Assembly: GCF_014066305.1 (NCBI RefSeq)
Contig: NW_023501043.1
Span: 682,001 to 746,000, forward strand
Length of the DNA stretch: 64,000 nucleotides
From: Letharia columbiana
Lineage: Eukaryota > Ascomycota > Lecanoromycetes > Lecanorales > Parmeliaceae
Direction: 5' to 3'
The notes beneath the pieces were generated by a model that saw only the letters and a program-made list of their open reading frames with translations, made no database searches and had not been told where the DNA came from. Position numbers and translations under genes: made by a program. This document shows positions 54,884-63,685 of the stretch, one piece after another. Every line of letters starts with the position of its first letter. Positions within the stretch are counted from its first letter, which is position 1.

Positions 54884-54972
54884 TCCGCCCGGACTAGCCC
54901 CTTGTCCGCCCGGACTAGCCCCTTGTCCGCCCGGACTAACCCCTTGTCCTCCCGGACTAGCCCCTTATCCGA
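54884..54972. repeat. 21-bp minisatellite, about 4 copies
   Basis: Unit CCGCCCGGACTAGCCCCTTGT, the last copies with single changes. Confidence 0.95.
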
Positions 54973-55085
54973 CTGGACAACTTCGTTCTCACACCCGGGT
55001 TTATCGGATTTTAGAGCTTGCATTTGCGATGTACGGAGTAAACTCACTTAATATGTCTGCGTCCAGGACTCAGATTCAATAACTG

Positions 55086-55131
55086 TGCCACGCACTTGGC
55101 TTTGACGAGGGACGAGCCAGGTGCGTGGCAC
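55086..55131. repeat. Hairpin, 17-bp arms
   Basis: GTGCCACGCACTTGGCT and AGCCAGGTGCGTGGCAC are complementary with one mismatch around a short loop. It stands alone between a minisatellite and the SWIM gene; it may be a tiny palindromic insertion. Confidence 0.75.
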
Positions 55132-55270
55132 GATTAATAACAACTATACGAGTGGATGAAAATGAATTATTTTACATTCAAGTGCAATTCGACAGCTGTT
55201 GCATTTGGTCGGCATTGTTTTGATTCCGCCTTTTTATCTCGTACTTTCGCAATCATGAAACCACCTTACA

Positions 55271-56162
55271 CTACACTGCAGCGTAGACCGATGTTCGAAG
55301 CAAAAAAATGATCTCAGCCCTATACAACCCTCTGCCCACCCACTGAGCGGAAACTCGCTCCCTCACGTCATCCTCCCAGTCCACAGTACCCGCTTCCAAT
55401 TCGTAGAACTTCGTCTTAATCTCATCGAGTACCTCGCGGACGTCCAGCATGTGCTTGCTGGGACCGTCGGGTTCATCGTAGATATCCTTGATGACGTATT
55501 CCTTGGTGGTACTCTCGTAGATCTCAAAGCCTCCCTCTTCAAACATGTAGGCCCACCTCTTCCAATCAGCGTCCGCAAAGGCATTGCTCATAAGATTAAA
55601 CTGCCAGAGGTGAGAGCACGGTAGCTGATATTGTCGATAGAAGACGCAGGTACACGAGAGTTCGTCATTCAGACTCCGCGGGATTTCGCCTTCGTCCTGG
55701 GCTTCCATGGCTTTCTTCAGCTGTCCAGCAAATAGGTGTGCCTAACGAGAAAGCAGCTTGACGCGTCTCTGGGGTATGAGGGGGTAGCTTCAGCATTGTT
55801 GACGCCAGCTCCGGGGGTATCACTGGGGCGGGCTTGCCACGCTTGCTACCCTTTCGGGGGTGTTCTTTCCGTTCGTCTAGGGAGGTAGACGCCTTGCGTT
55901 TGTGGGAGGAGGGGGAGGTAGAGGGCTTCGAGGGGGGCGACGGTGACCTGGACGCGTCAGAATAGGTGGGCCTGCTCCATTCGCCATCGCTGGAGCCACT
56001 ATCTTCTTCCTTAAGTGGCAAGAATTCGTCCGAGTACTCTGCTTCCGGGGTGCGGTCTCGATCAATGCCCTCGGGGTTGCTACCATACCAATCGAGCTCC
56101 TCCTGGGTATCCTCAAAGCCCCCATACTGTGGGGGCTGGCGCACGAGGCGGGGGTACGACAT
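55271..56162 (-). CDS. SWIM zinc-finger protein (Mutator-transposase-related C-terminus)
   Basis: ATG at 56162 (MSYPRLVRQPPQYGG). The N-terminal 130 residues are acidic, Ser/Pro-rich and then basic (HKRKASTSLDERKEHPRKGS). Near 55742 the frame changes by one base, either through an intron ending in GTTAG or an indel; it continues AHLFAGQLKKAMEAQDEGEI, PRSLNDELSCTCVFYRQYQL, PCSHLWQFNLMSNAFADADW. C-x-C-x10-C-x-H is a SWIM finger, as found at the end of MULE transposases and in related host proteins. The DDE domain is absent, so this looks like a domesticated or truncated derivative. The C-terminal part (EVLDEIKTKFYELEA) is open to 55271. Function unknown; DNA or protein binding is likely. Confidence 0.6.
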
Positions 56163-56479
56163 TGAGGCTATTGGGAATGATATACGCGAAGATTTAACGC
56201 GAAGATTTAACGATAGCGAGGTGTGGGAGGTGTGGGAGGGCAGAGGGTGGCGACAGCGAGGTATGGGGAAGACGGTAAGATCAGCCAGGACGGGTCCCCT
56301 ATTTACTACTGCAATCTCTTACTAATCAGGGGAATGTGGCTGGGTCGGCCTAATGGCTCTCCGGTACTGTCCGGTACTGTACACTAGCGTTGGCTGAGGT
56401 TTAGAAGCACCCCTGCCATGCCTCCCAACGTATCCACAACCCCACCGGGTCTTCGTCTGCCCCCTTACCGCCTCATACT
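56163..56479. other. Upstream region of the SWIM gene
   Basis: Contains an imperfect direct repeat CGCGAAGATTTAACG (56184-56210) close to the start codon. Nothing else recognised. Confidence 0.4.
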
Positions 56480-57060
56480 CGACGTCAGAGTCATGATGAC
56501 CCATAAGATGCTGACAAAACTGCCGCGCATGAGGCTTGGAAGCAAGCCAAGGCCCAGGAGGACCGCACGAAAGAGATGGTTCAGGCTGAGGCCTGGAAGG
56601 CTACTGATAAGAGAGCGCAAGAGGAAATTATAAGGCTGAGCAAGGAGGGAAGGGCAAATTCAATGAGACTGGGGCAAAAAACACTCGGGCGAAAACCAAC
56701 AAGGTCAGCTTTCAGGAGCAGTAGTTGCAGCCGTTGCGTGGACGGTGGGGTACTCCTTCAAAAATCAGGCTCTCGCCGCTGTTGCGAAGAGGGCTCAGAA
56801 AGAGAAAGAGGAGAAGGAGCATGCCGCTGCTGTTAAGAGGTTCTAGCAACAGCCCCAGAAGGAGTATGAGGTTAACACAACGCCCAGGGAGATCTTCTCT
56901 TCTGACGCTGGAAATCCTGTGGACCCCTATGAAGACGAAATCGACCGCAGGGAGCAAGAGGCTCACATAGCCAATCAGGAGGTGGCCTTCTCGTCTGGAT
57001 TTAGCCTGAGGGAACGAGAGCGAGGAGGAAAGTACCCCCTCCGCAAGGGGCGCAAGAGTA
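56480..57060 (+). pseudogene. Charged coiled-coil protein fragment
   Basis: Frames alternate between ADKTAAHEAWKQAKAQEDRT, KEMVQAEAWKATDKRAQEEI and, further on, ALAAVAKRAQKEKEEKEHAA, NTTPREIFSSDAGNPVDPYE. Lys/Glu/Ala richness suggests a coiled coil. KQAKAQE also occurs in the minus-strand ORF at about 62.7 kb (AAQEAEKQAKAQE), so these may be pieces of one multicopy family. Several stops. Family unknown. Confidence 0.35.
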
Positions 57061-57085
57061 CGTGTCGACGACTGGCTATATGTTG

Positions 57086-57271
57086 ACTTCGATACGAGCA
57101 TTCTGGGAGCGAGTCCATCGGATTGGCTCTCCCAATAGAGTTATCGCATACATGCTCTATGTGGGACGGGTCAAGATCAACAAAAAGACATATCGCATTC
57201 AACAGAAATGTCGAGCACAGACGCAGGCGACGGTGAGGACACAAGCAGAAAGGGAGAACGCTGAGAATTAA
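57086..57271 (+). pseudogene. SNF2-like gene, C-terminal relic (copy C)
   Basis: The frame reads FWERVHRIGSPNRVIAYMLY, VGRVKINKKTYRIQQKCRAQ, TQATVRTQAERENAEN, stop. It aligns without gaps to the last exon of the intact gene (KRVHRIGSLNDVTAYMLYVG to RTQAEKEEAEN). Only motif VI and the C-terminal tail remain. It points toward family X copy C (minus, 59589-60491), so the pair is convergent as in copy A. Confidence 0.75.
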
Positions 57272-57290
57272 AGCTGTGGCAAGAAGCTCA

Positions 57291-57434
57291 GGACACCGTG
57301 AATGGCGCGGAGTCTGGGAGTGCGAGGGGTGTGGACATCAGGACTATGGAATTGATGTGGTTTGCTCTTGTGGTAGGGGACGGTTGATGAATGTCGTGGA
57401 AGATGAGGAAGTGTTCGAGGATGAATATGTTTGA
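57291..57434 (+). CDS. Zinc-ribbon-like exon after the SNF2 relic
   Basis: The plus frame reads GHREWRGVWECEGCGHQDYG, IDVVCSCGRGRLMNVVEDEE, VFEDEYV, stop. W-x-C-x2-C-x10-C-x-C with an acidic end resembles short RanBP2-like or zinc-ribbon fingers of fungal small proteins. It begins after a CAG acceptor at 57288-57290, so it may be the last exon of a gene; the preceding exon is not identified. It is 20 bp downstream of the SNF2 relic, in another frame. Confidence 0.4.
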   Translation, partial: GHREWRGVWECEGCGHQDYGIDVVCSCGRGRLMNVVEDEEVFEDEYV

Positions 57435-57639
57435 GGCTCGGAATGGCCAGGCAAGACCATTCACCTGCTTGTTTGCCATGCAATGACCTGTCGAGAAAAG
57501 TTCTCCCTCTTCAACTCCGTCTTCCTCCAATTTTCGCTGTCACTGCTCACTTGCAGACTTGTTGATCTCAAGCGTTCTCTTTGCAACAATGACGTTGTGT
57601 GTACCATTGTAATGCCCCAGTCCCGAAGCTGTAGACATC

Positions 57640-58153
57640 ATGACACCCACTATCAGCGACCGTATCAAAGATCGCTTCTCGGCACATGAACTTGACTGTG
57701 GATTTCTCATGTGGTCTCGATTAGTCACTCACTTTCGAGTTACCGGTGACGGCGAATTCATGCGACTCACCAAAGAGTATTACACTCTGAAATACGATGA
57801 ATTCGAATCCATGACCGAGTATCTCACACATATCAAGCTACTCGAAAACGGATTGCAGCCACGAAAGTCGTTCTTACGCCTGACAAGCAGACAATTCTCT
57901 GTCTCGCCATGTCCCTTCCCGATGAGCTCCAGTAATTGACCAAGATTTGGATGTTACGGCAGATATGACTGCTGATAAAGCACGCTCCATGCTTTTGGAA
58001 GAGAAGAGAAAGAGGGGAAAGAAGACTGGGGCGGGGGCTGATAGGCCTTTGTGTAGGACTTGTGGAAAGCTTCATGGACCCGTATGTTGGGACGAGCATC
58101 CGGAGCTGGCCCCTGATTGGCTGAAGAAAAAGAGACAATATGGTACTGGATGA
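57640..58153 (+). pseudogene. Ty1/Copia-type Gag relic
   Basis: ISDRIKDRFSAHELDCGFLM, WSRLVTHFRVTGDGEFMRLT, KEYYTLKYDEFESMTEYLTH and IKLLENGLQPRK form the typical Copia Gag (UBN2-like) sequence. A frame change at about 57900 leads to ADMTADKARSMLLEEKRKRG and CRTCGKLHGPVCW, a zinc-knuckle-like end. No protease, integrase or RT follows. It sits in the spacer between SNF2 relic C and X copy C. Confidence 0.7.
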
Positions 58154-59588
58154 ACTCTGCCAATCGATCATTGCACATGACAGCAAACCCAGAGACAGTA
58201 ACAGTATTTCTGCTCAATGATACTGCAGGCGCCGAAACAGGAGCATTTTACAAGGGTCTCGACGAGCCTTACAAAGACAGAGAAGGCTTTTGTCGTCATC
58301 CGAATCAACCTTGCGTGGACTCGGAAGCAAATCCCGGCTACTTGGACGAATCTTGAGGCGAGCATTCAATCTGAAGGCCTAGGGGGAAACCTATTGTGCA
58401 AAGCATGCGATATAAAGCTCTTTTCCGACGTTCTGCAGAAGGGGGAGAGATGAATGGAAGACGAAGAGAATGGCGTACTCGGGTAAAAACCATTTGACCC
58501 GGCCAGAAAGCGTATTATAGCGTGGAGGCATTCGAGCGATCCCTTCCAGCGAGCAGTGTATCAGAGATGCGCGGAAACGCGGAAACATGTATATAAGAGA
58601 ATTTTGCGTGTACGGGAGTTCTGCGTGTACTACGGGAGTTCTGCATGTACGGAAGCTATGCGTGTCCGACTTTACTGATAGCGATACCGTCTTCAAGAGT
58701 ATCAGAGAGTAAACCATCTCAGGACGAGTGCTGGCCCACTTTACAAAGCGATTCGTGATATTCATCGATTTCTACATTGGCAAACATTATAAGAAATTAC
58801 GACATCTTGTGAAAAACACTACACAGCAACTCCGTTATCCAATGTCAATGAACGGATAAAATTGTCTAGAGCACTTCTCCGAGCAGTGGAGAACTACTTT
58901 CTTGATCGTTGAACAAAAGCTGTTTGAGAAGCGGCGGTTGAGCATCGAAAGAGGGTGTGAAGAGCGCGTACCGTCATTCATTACATAGGGAAGTCAAATA
59001 CTCACAGGATATTAGTGAGGCTGTGACTGTCGAACAAGTATTTAACATTGACTTTTTGATTCTCCTTATTTGATAATAGTAAACATACCCCATGATTCTT
59101 GGGTTCATATTTTTCGTATTCTCATTACCACGATCCTGCCATCGCTGTAGCTGGTTAAAGCCACAATCTATTTCGAGCTCGAATTCTTGGTAATTTGATT
59201 TACATTGCACTTGTGTCAACGGGACAAACGATGTTACATCAATAGCCACACACACGTTCCTTCGAATGTAGCTAGATCAACCCCCTAGAATCCACGTCGT
59301 TCAACAGATTTCCAATGAAGTACCACATATACACCGTATCGAAAGGTCTCCTTTGCACTAGTCAGCAGATGGAAACGTACGGATCTAAGGTGTTTTGTAC
59401 CGTCGGAGGATCTGGCATCATGTTTGAAGGCTGTTGCCGGTCACGCAAGAGAGGACTTCGAAAGTCTTCGTAGTGACACGTTTGTTTTGACTTGCCTTTC
59501 GGTATTTCTTGGCTTCAGTCGAAGATGGCGTGGGGGTAGAAATGGACTATCTATGTCAGCAGCTATATTTCGATATGGAGGCAGACTG
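58154..59588. other. Spacer downstream of X copy C; no gene recognised
   Basis: Short decayed frames, some possibly the remainder of the Copia relic (58154-58360). A short direct repeat TACGGGAGTTCTGC occurs twice at about 58611-58645. Nothing else seen. Confidence 0.4.
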
Positions 59589-60491
59589 CTAAAAGACTGA
59601 CGGGTATGGTTTCAAGTTCTTCTTCTGCGCTGCGCTTTTTGCCGCGAGGAGCGCCCTTCGATAATTTAGGGAACTGTTCGCTGTCAGTAACAGCCCTTTG
59701 ATAGCCAAGCCAAAAGATGAAGGAAATACCGCGGACGAGCATGAGGTCGAAGGGGCTGACGGCAATAGAACTTCTTCGTGGGCTCCTGAGGTGTCAGGGA
59801 ATGAAGACAGCCAGATTCCTACCCTCGTGGCATCTCCTGGTGTGGAAGAAGAGAGTTGCGTGTTGCTGAGCGGACTGCTAAAGTCATTATCGCTTGAAGG
59901 TGACTGGTTGTAGTCTTGGCTGTATTCTGCAATCAGTGACGCGATCTTGTCGAACTCGTCTTTGGTATACAAGCGCTTTTGCAAGCCGTACAGAACTTTC
60001 TCATTCAACTCCTCGGGTTCTAAAAACTTCTTCACGACCTTGCCATCCCAGTGGTCATCGCTGAAATATTCAAAGCCCCGCGAGTACCTCGCGTTGCGGA
60101 TCTCAGATTGTCCAGCTCTTATTGGGATTAGGTCACCGTCATATCCTGTTAGGTCCTTGATCTGGCGCGTGAAATTCTTTGCGAAACTTCGAATGGAATT
60201 TGTGAAGAATTTACGCGCCTCCATGGGTTTCGTTGTATCCTCAAGACCACAACAAGCGAAGAAATGCTCTAGGGATGGTTCCCCAACTTTGGGGACGAAG
60301 TTGTTCATGTAGAAGACTTGATTCTCGTACATCCATTTGATCAAGTGTACCTTCACTTCCCTGGGTAGTTCGTATCTTTTTGAGCGATCCTCCTCCTTCT
60401 CGTAGTGGAGCTTTTCAGTCCCCCACATATTCGTAAAAGTAACCCTTGTACTAGTGTGCACTCCATTCTCGCTAAGACTTTGGTTCGTCAT
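59589..60491 (-). CDS. Family X protein, copy C (intact)
   Basis: The frame is open from 60554, but the ATG at 60491 (MTNQSLSENGVHT) is the better start: it matches the position of the start in copy B, giving 300 codons. The conserved part (about residues 30-230) holds REVKVHLIKWMYENQVFYMN, SLEHFFACCGLEDTTKPMEA, RKFFTNSIRSFAKNFTRQIK, YSRGFEYFSDDHWDGKVVKK and a helical block LYTKDEFDKIASLIAEYSQD. The C-terminal 80 residues are Ser/Pro-rich and end basic (AAQKKNLKPYPSVF). No signal peptide, membrane segment or catalytic motif is apparent. I do not recognise the family. The gene is divergent from gene Y, with 264 bp between the start codons, and convergent with SNF2 relic C. Confidence 0.7.
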   Translation of the reverse strand: MTNQSLSENGVHTSTRVTFTNMWGTEKLHYEKEEDRSKRYELPREVKVHLIKWMYENQVFYMNNFVPKVGEPSLEHFFACCGLEDTTKPMEARKFFTNSIRSFAKNFTRQIKDLTGYDGDLIPIRAGQSEIRNARYSRGFEYFSDDHWDGKVVKKFLEPEELNEKVLYGLQKRLYTKDEFDKIASLIAEYSQDYNQSPSSDNDFSSPLSNTQLSSSTPGDATRVGIWLSSFPDTSGAHEEVLLPSAPSTSCSSAVFPSSFGLAIKGLLLTANSSLNYRRALLAAKSAAQKKNLKPYPSVF

Positions 60492-60755
60492 GGTAATCGG
60501 ATAGTATCTATCGATAGAATAAGGAACGTGCGTTCTAGAAAGAGGCGAGAACATGAGGTGAGAGGAGTGGGTGAAGTGAATTACGGTAATTTCGGGATGG
60601 AGTGGTGTATTTAGTTCAATACCTCACTGTTATCAAATGCTTCCATATTCACCTCATCTCATTTTTTCACATCTTAGCAACAATCCTGCAAAAACGCCTC
60701 AAGAGCTTAACAAAACACCTCCTTCAAGGGTTGCGCACCTTGCATTGCTTTCAAC
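60492..60755. promoter_or_regulatory. Shared divergent promoter of X copy C and gene Y
   Basis: 264 bp between two ATGs on opposite strands. It contains CAATACCTCAC-like and CAACAATCC sequences, but no site can be assigned to a known factor. The divergent layout is seen directly; co-regulation is inferred. Confidence 0.35.
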
Positions 60756-61597
60756 ATGGCGTAAGTACACCGTACTTAGTACAGACCCGACCTTTGTCTT
60801 CCATACGCATTGAAGAATTGCAAATGGATGGTGCTAACAGAACGTAGTGAGCTCACAACCTTCCAAAATTTGCAACTCCAGCCCTGGGTCACTTGGCCAC
60901 ACCCAGATACCTACAAGAACAACAAGACGTTGAAAGAGTGTATCGGTGAGGATGAATACGGCGAGGCCTGGGTTGAGGTTAGTATCGGTCTCGGCTGGAT
61001 TCACTTAGGCGTATGGATGCTCACAACATTGACACGCTCTCTCGACAGAAGAAGAGGAAGAGCACTTATCCACGTTCCCCCCTTTTCCCGAACTCCAGTC
61101 GTTTAGCCTCCAATGGTGCCTCGTCGTCCCGGTCCCACAACAACTATCAAAGCCAGTCTGGACTCTCAAACGCGACTTCAGTAAAATCATTCTCCACTGC
61201 TCTTACAAGACAGGGAACATCCTCAACGGCGCCTTCAACCGCCGCTAGAAGGAATGAATATGATCTCGGCCTGACTACCCTCGAAATAAGTTACTTTGTC
61301 ACGGCATTCGGACAGGCGGAGAAACAGCTGGGGATTGTTCACCAACGAAACGGGGAGGCTTACCTTCCTGAAAGCGTCGAGGGACTCAAGATGCGGGCAA
61401 TGATGATTGTAAAGAGTGTCCAAGACCAAAACACCGCGAGACAAGATCGAATGAAGAGCAAGATCCAAAAGCGAAACGCTCACTGGCAGCACGCAATGGC
61501 AAAGGCAGCGGGATTGCGGAAGGAGGTGTCTCACGTATGGACCGGGTTGGATCCAGTGGATGCCGAAAAGCGCTGGCTCAGGAACCGTTGCGTGTGA
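60756..61597 (+). CDS. Gene Y, unrecognised 227-aa protein, three exons
   Basis: Exons 60756-60760, 60848-60977 and 61049-61597 join in frame to 227 codons plus stop. Intron 1 has donor GTAAGT and ends GTAG; intron 2 has donor GTTAGT, a GCTCACAA branch-like sequence and ends CGACAG. The protein starts MAELTTFQNLQLQPWVTWPH, continues with a basic Ser/Asn-rich middle (KKRKSTYPRSPLF), then a helical C-terminal domain: YDLGLTTLEISYFVTAFGQA, EGLKMRAMMIVKSVQDQNTA and KIQKRNAHWQHAMAKAAGLR. No family recognised. Correct splicing and an open frame support a real gene. No other copy was found in the window. Confidence 0.65.
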
Positions 61598-62429
61598 TTT
61601 GCTGGTGGGTATGGAAGACATGTATACTTGTTCGTTGCTGACGGTCATATAGAAGCCCATGGCCGAGAATGTGGCGACGTCCAGGGCGTACACATGTATT
61701 GATCAGTTGATCTGGATGGTGTCTGTCTTCCTAACGAAAGGGCATGGCGAGTCATTTTCCATGTACGTAACGCATGGGTGATAGCGATAGATCCAGATAG
61801 CAGAAGCAGCGTCCTTCTCTTCGTTACCAAAAGACTTGCACGATCTACAAAAAGCCTTGGGTTTATATACGAGTCTTGCGACCTTCCACGGGTACATCAT
61901 GGATCCCAAACAAAGCCAGCAACTTCTACCTAGATGTCTTAAAGAATGTCTCTTGGAAGGCTTACGTGTCCAAAGTGTTTCACTGCTTTATCGGACTGTA
62001 TCCTCATCAAATGCTAATGCGTCCATTGTTGCGAATAAGTGTGAGCCGGGGACGTCTGTATCAAAACAACCGTAGAGCCAGTCTTGCTCTCTAATGCTTT
62101 TTTGCCAATGAGCATCAGCATGTATTGTCCCTCCTCGCCCTTTTTTTTAAGCCACAGGTCACAGCGTATAAGAATGGTGCTTCTGGTTCGCCAAATGGTT
62201 CTCTCCCTCCCTGCACTCGAGTTCTCTTCATAGATATCCCCATCATCATCAGGACCTCGCTGTGCAGCCCTCCCAGTAACCCCCCCCTCTCTCCCTCTCT
62301 CTCTCTCTTCCCGCCTGTTTCTCAAGAGCATCGTAAGCCTGATTCTCTAAAACTCGACCGCGTACGTTGGAAGGAGGACCCCACGTTAAACGCACCAGCT
62401 AAAGCTGTGTCTGTTGAAAGACGACCTAT
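61598..62429. other. Intergenic; (CT)n tract only
   Basis: A pyrimidine tract with (CT)n lies at 62281-62313. No supportable gene; ORFs such as 62014-62331 minus are shadows of this tract. Confidence 0.4.
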
Positions 62430-62862
62430 TTGATCTTCGCCCCAGTCCCCCTGTCATTGCCCTTCTGACTCTGGAGTTGCGGCCTCCACCACCTCTCTTG
62501 CGTTTTTATCAGCGACCTTTCAAGCTTTAGCTAAGGCGTTTCCTTCCCGCATTGCAGTTGCGCCTCAGCTAAAACCTCAGTCCGAGTCTCATCCTCGCGC
62601 TCTGTCTGAGCATTGACTAAGACATCGTCCTTTTGGCGTTACTTTAGCCTTAACCTCATCCTTCTTGCGCGACTTCGGGGCCTCCGCCCGATTCAACTCC
62701 TCCTTGTTTACTCCTGAGCCTTAGCCTGTTTTTCAGCCTCCTGCGCAGCACTGCGACTGTAGGATTGTTCTGGCTTTGATGGCGAGTACGTAAAGGGGGT
62801 GGGGGGTCCGATGCGGTAGAGTCGTTGGAGCGTTTGGGAGGCATAATGAGGCCTATATAGAG
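62430..62862 (-). pseudogene. Charged low-complexity protein, frame-broken
   Basis: On minus MPPKRSNDSTASDPPPPLRT (start about 62850) is followed, with frame changes, by AAQEAEKQAKAQE and Arg/Lys/Glu-rich pieces with several stops. Similar composition and the KQAKAQE word link it to 56480-57060. Family unknown. Confidence 0.35.
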
Positions 62863-63108
62863 CTGAGGTTTGTGATACTTCGATTTTAACCACTTGGAGT
62901 GCTCCCAATTGTTTTGTTGATGTTGTTGGGTAGATGTCTGCTCTGCAGTACAAAAATGTATGGGGGTTGCGACAGATTGCCAACGCCAAGAAATTGGGTG
63001 CCGATGTCCTGGCATTAAACCTTGTTGCCACAGAAATTTCAAGTTTTCCATATTAAAGCTATACAGCCCCACCAAAACGGCCGAAATCGTGATTCTCGTG
63101 GTGTAGCT

Positions 63109-63685
63109 ATGTCTTCTGACCAAGAACCCCGTCGAGGCCGATTTCATGGCCCTGTCAGCACTCCTCTCTCCTCCCTCCTTCATCGCCGGAGCACCCCTCG
63201 TCCTCGTGTACCAGCAGAGCGTGTGTCTTCCACTGATCGCCTAGCTGATCAATCTATAAGGAAATCTTCAGCAGACAAGGGCAAAGGCAAGCGTAAAACA
63301 CCTGCCGACCAAGACCAGGATCAAAAAAAAAGCCGCCCAAAAGAGAGCTGTTGCGGCCCAGAAACGATCGGTTGACTATCGCCAATCCAATTGATGCTCG
63401 GAATGCCATTGAAAAGGCCGGGCTAGAGAAAGCTGCTGAACAAAAGAGGAAGGCTGCGCAGGAGAAGGCTTGACAAATCGCTGTTACTCTCGCTGCCGAA
63501 AGAGCTGCTGATGAGAGTCTCGCTGCTGCACGGGCTGCTGCTGAAAGGGCTATTGCTGAAGAGGCTGCTGCTGCAAGAGTTGCTGAGAGAGCTGTTGCTG
63601 AACGAGAGCCAGGTGATACCGAGGATGAGGAGGATGAGGCCAAGAGTCTGAAGAAGCAGGGGATTAGATGTTTTTAGAGAACTGG
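63109..63685 (+). pseudogene. Charged Ala/Glu-rich coiled-coil protein, frame-broken
   Basis: ATG at 63109 (MSSDQEPRRGRFHGPVSTPL), then a basic stretch (SADKGKGKRKTPADQDQDQ). At a run of nine A (about 63325) the frame shifts and continues RPRNDRLTIANPIDARNAIE, KAGLEKAAEQKRKAAQEKA, a TGA, and long Ala/Glu/Arg heptad-like repeats (AAARAAAERAIAEEAAAARV) ending EDEAKSLKKQGIRCF. A coiled coil is likely. One shift and one stop prevent translation. Its start is divergent from the 62.43-62.86 kb ORF. Confidence 0.45.

Noticed and set aside
62014..62331. Minus ORF with an Arg/Glu-rich stretch
   Set aside because: Produced by a (CT)n pyrimidine tract; no other coding signal.
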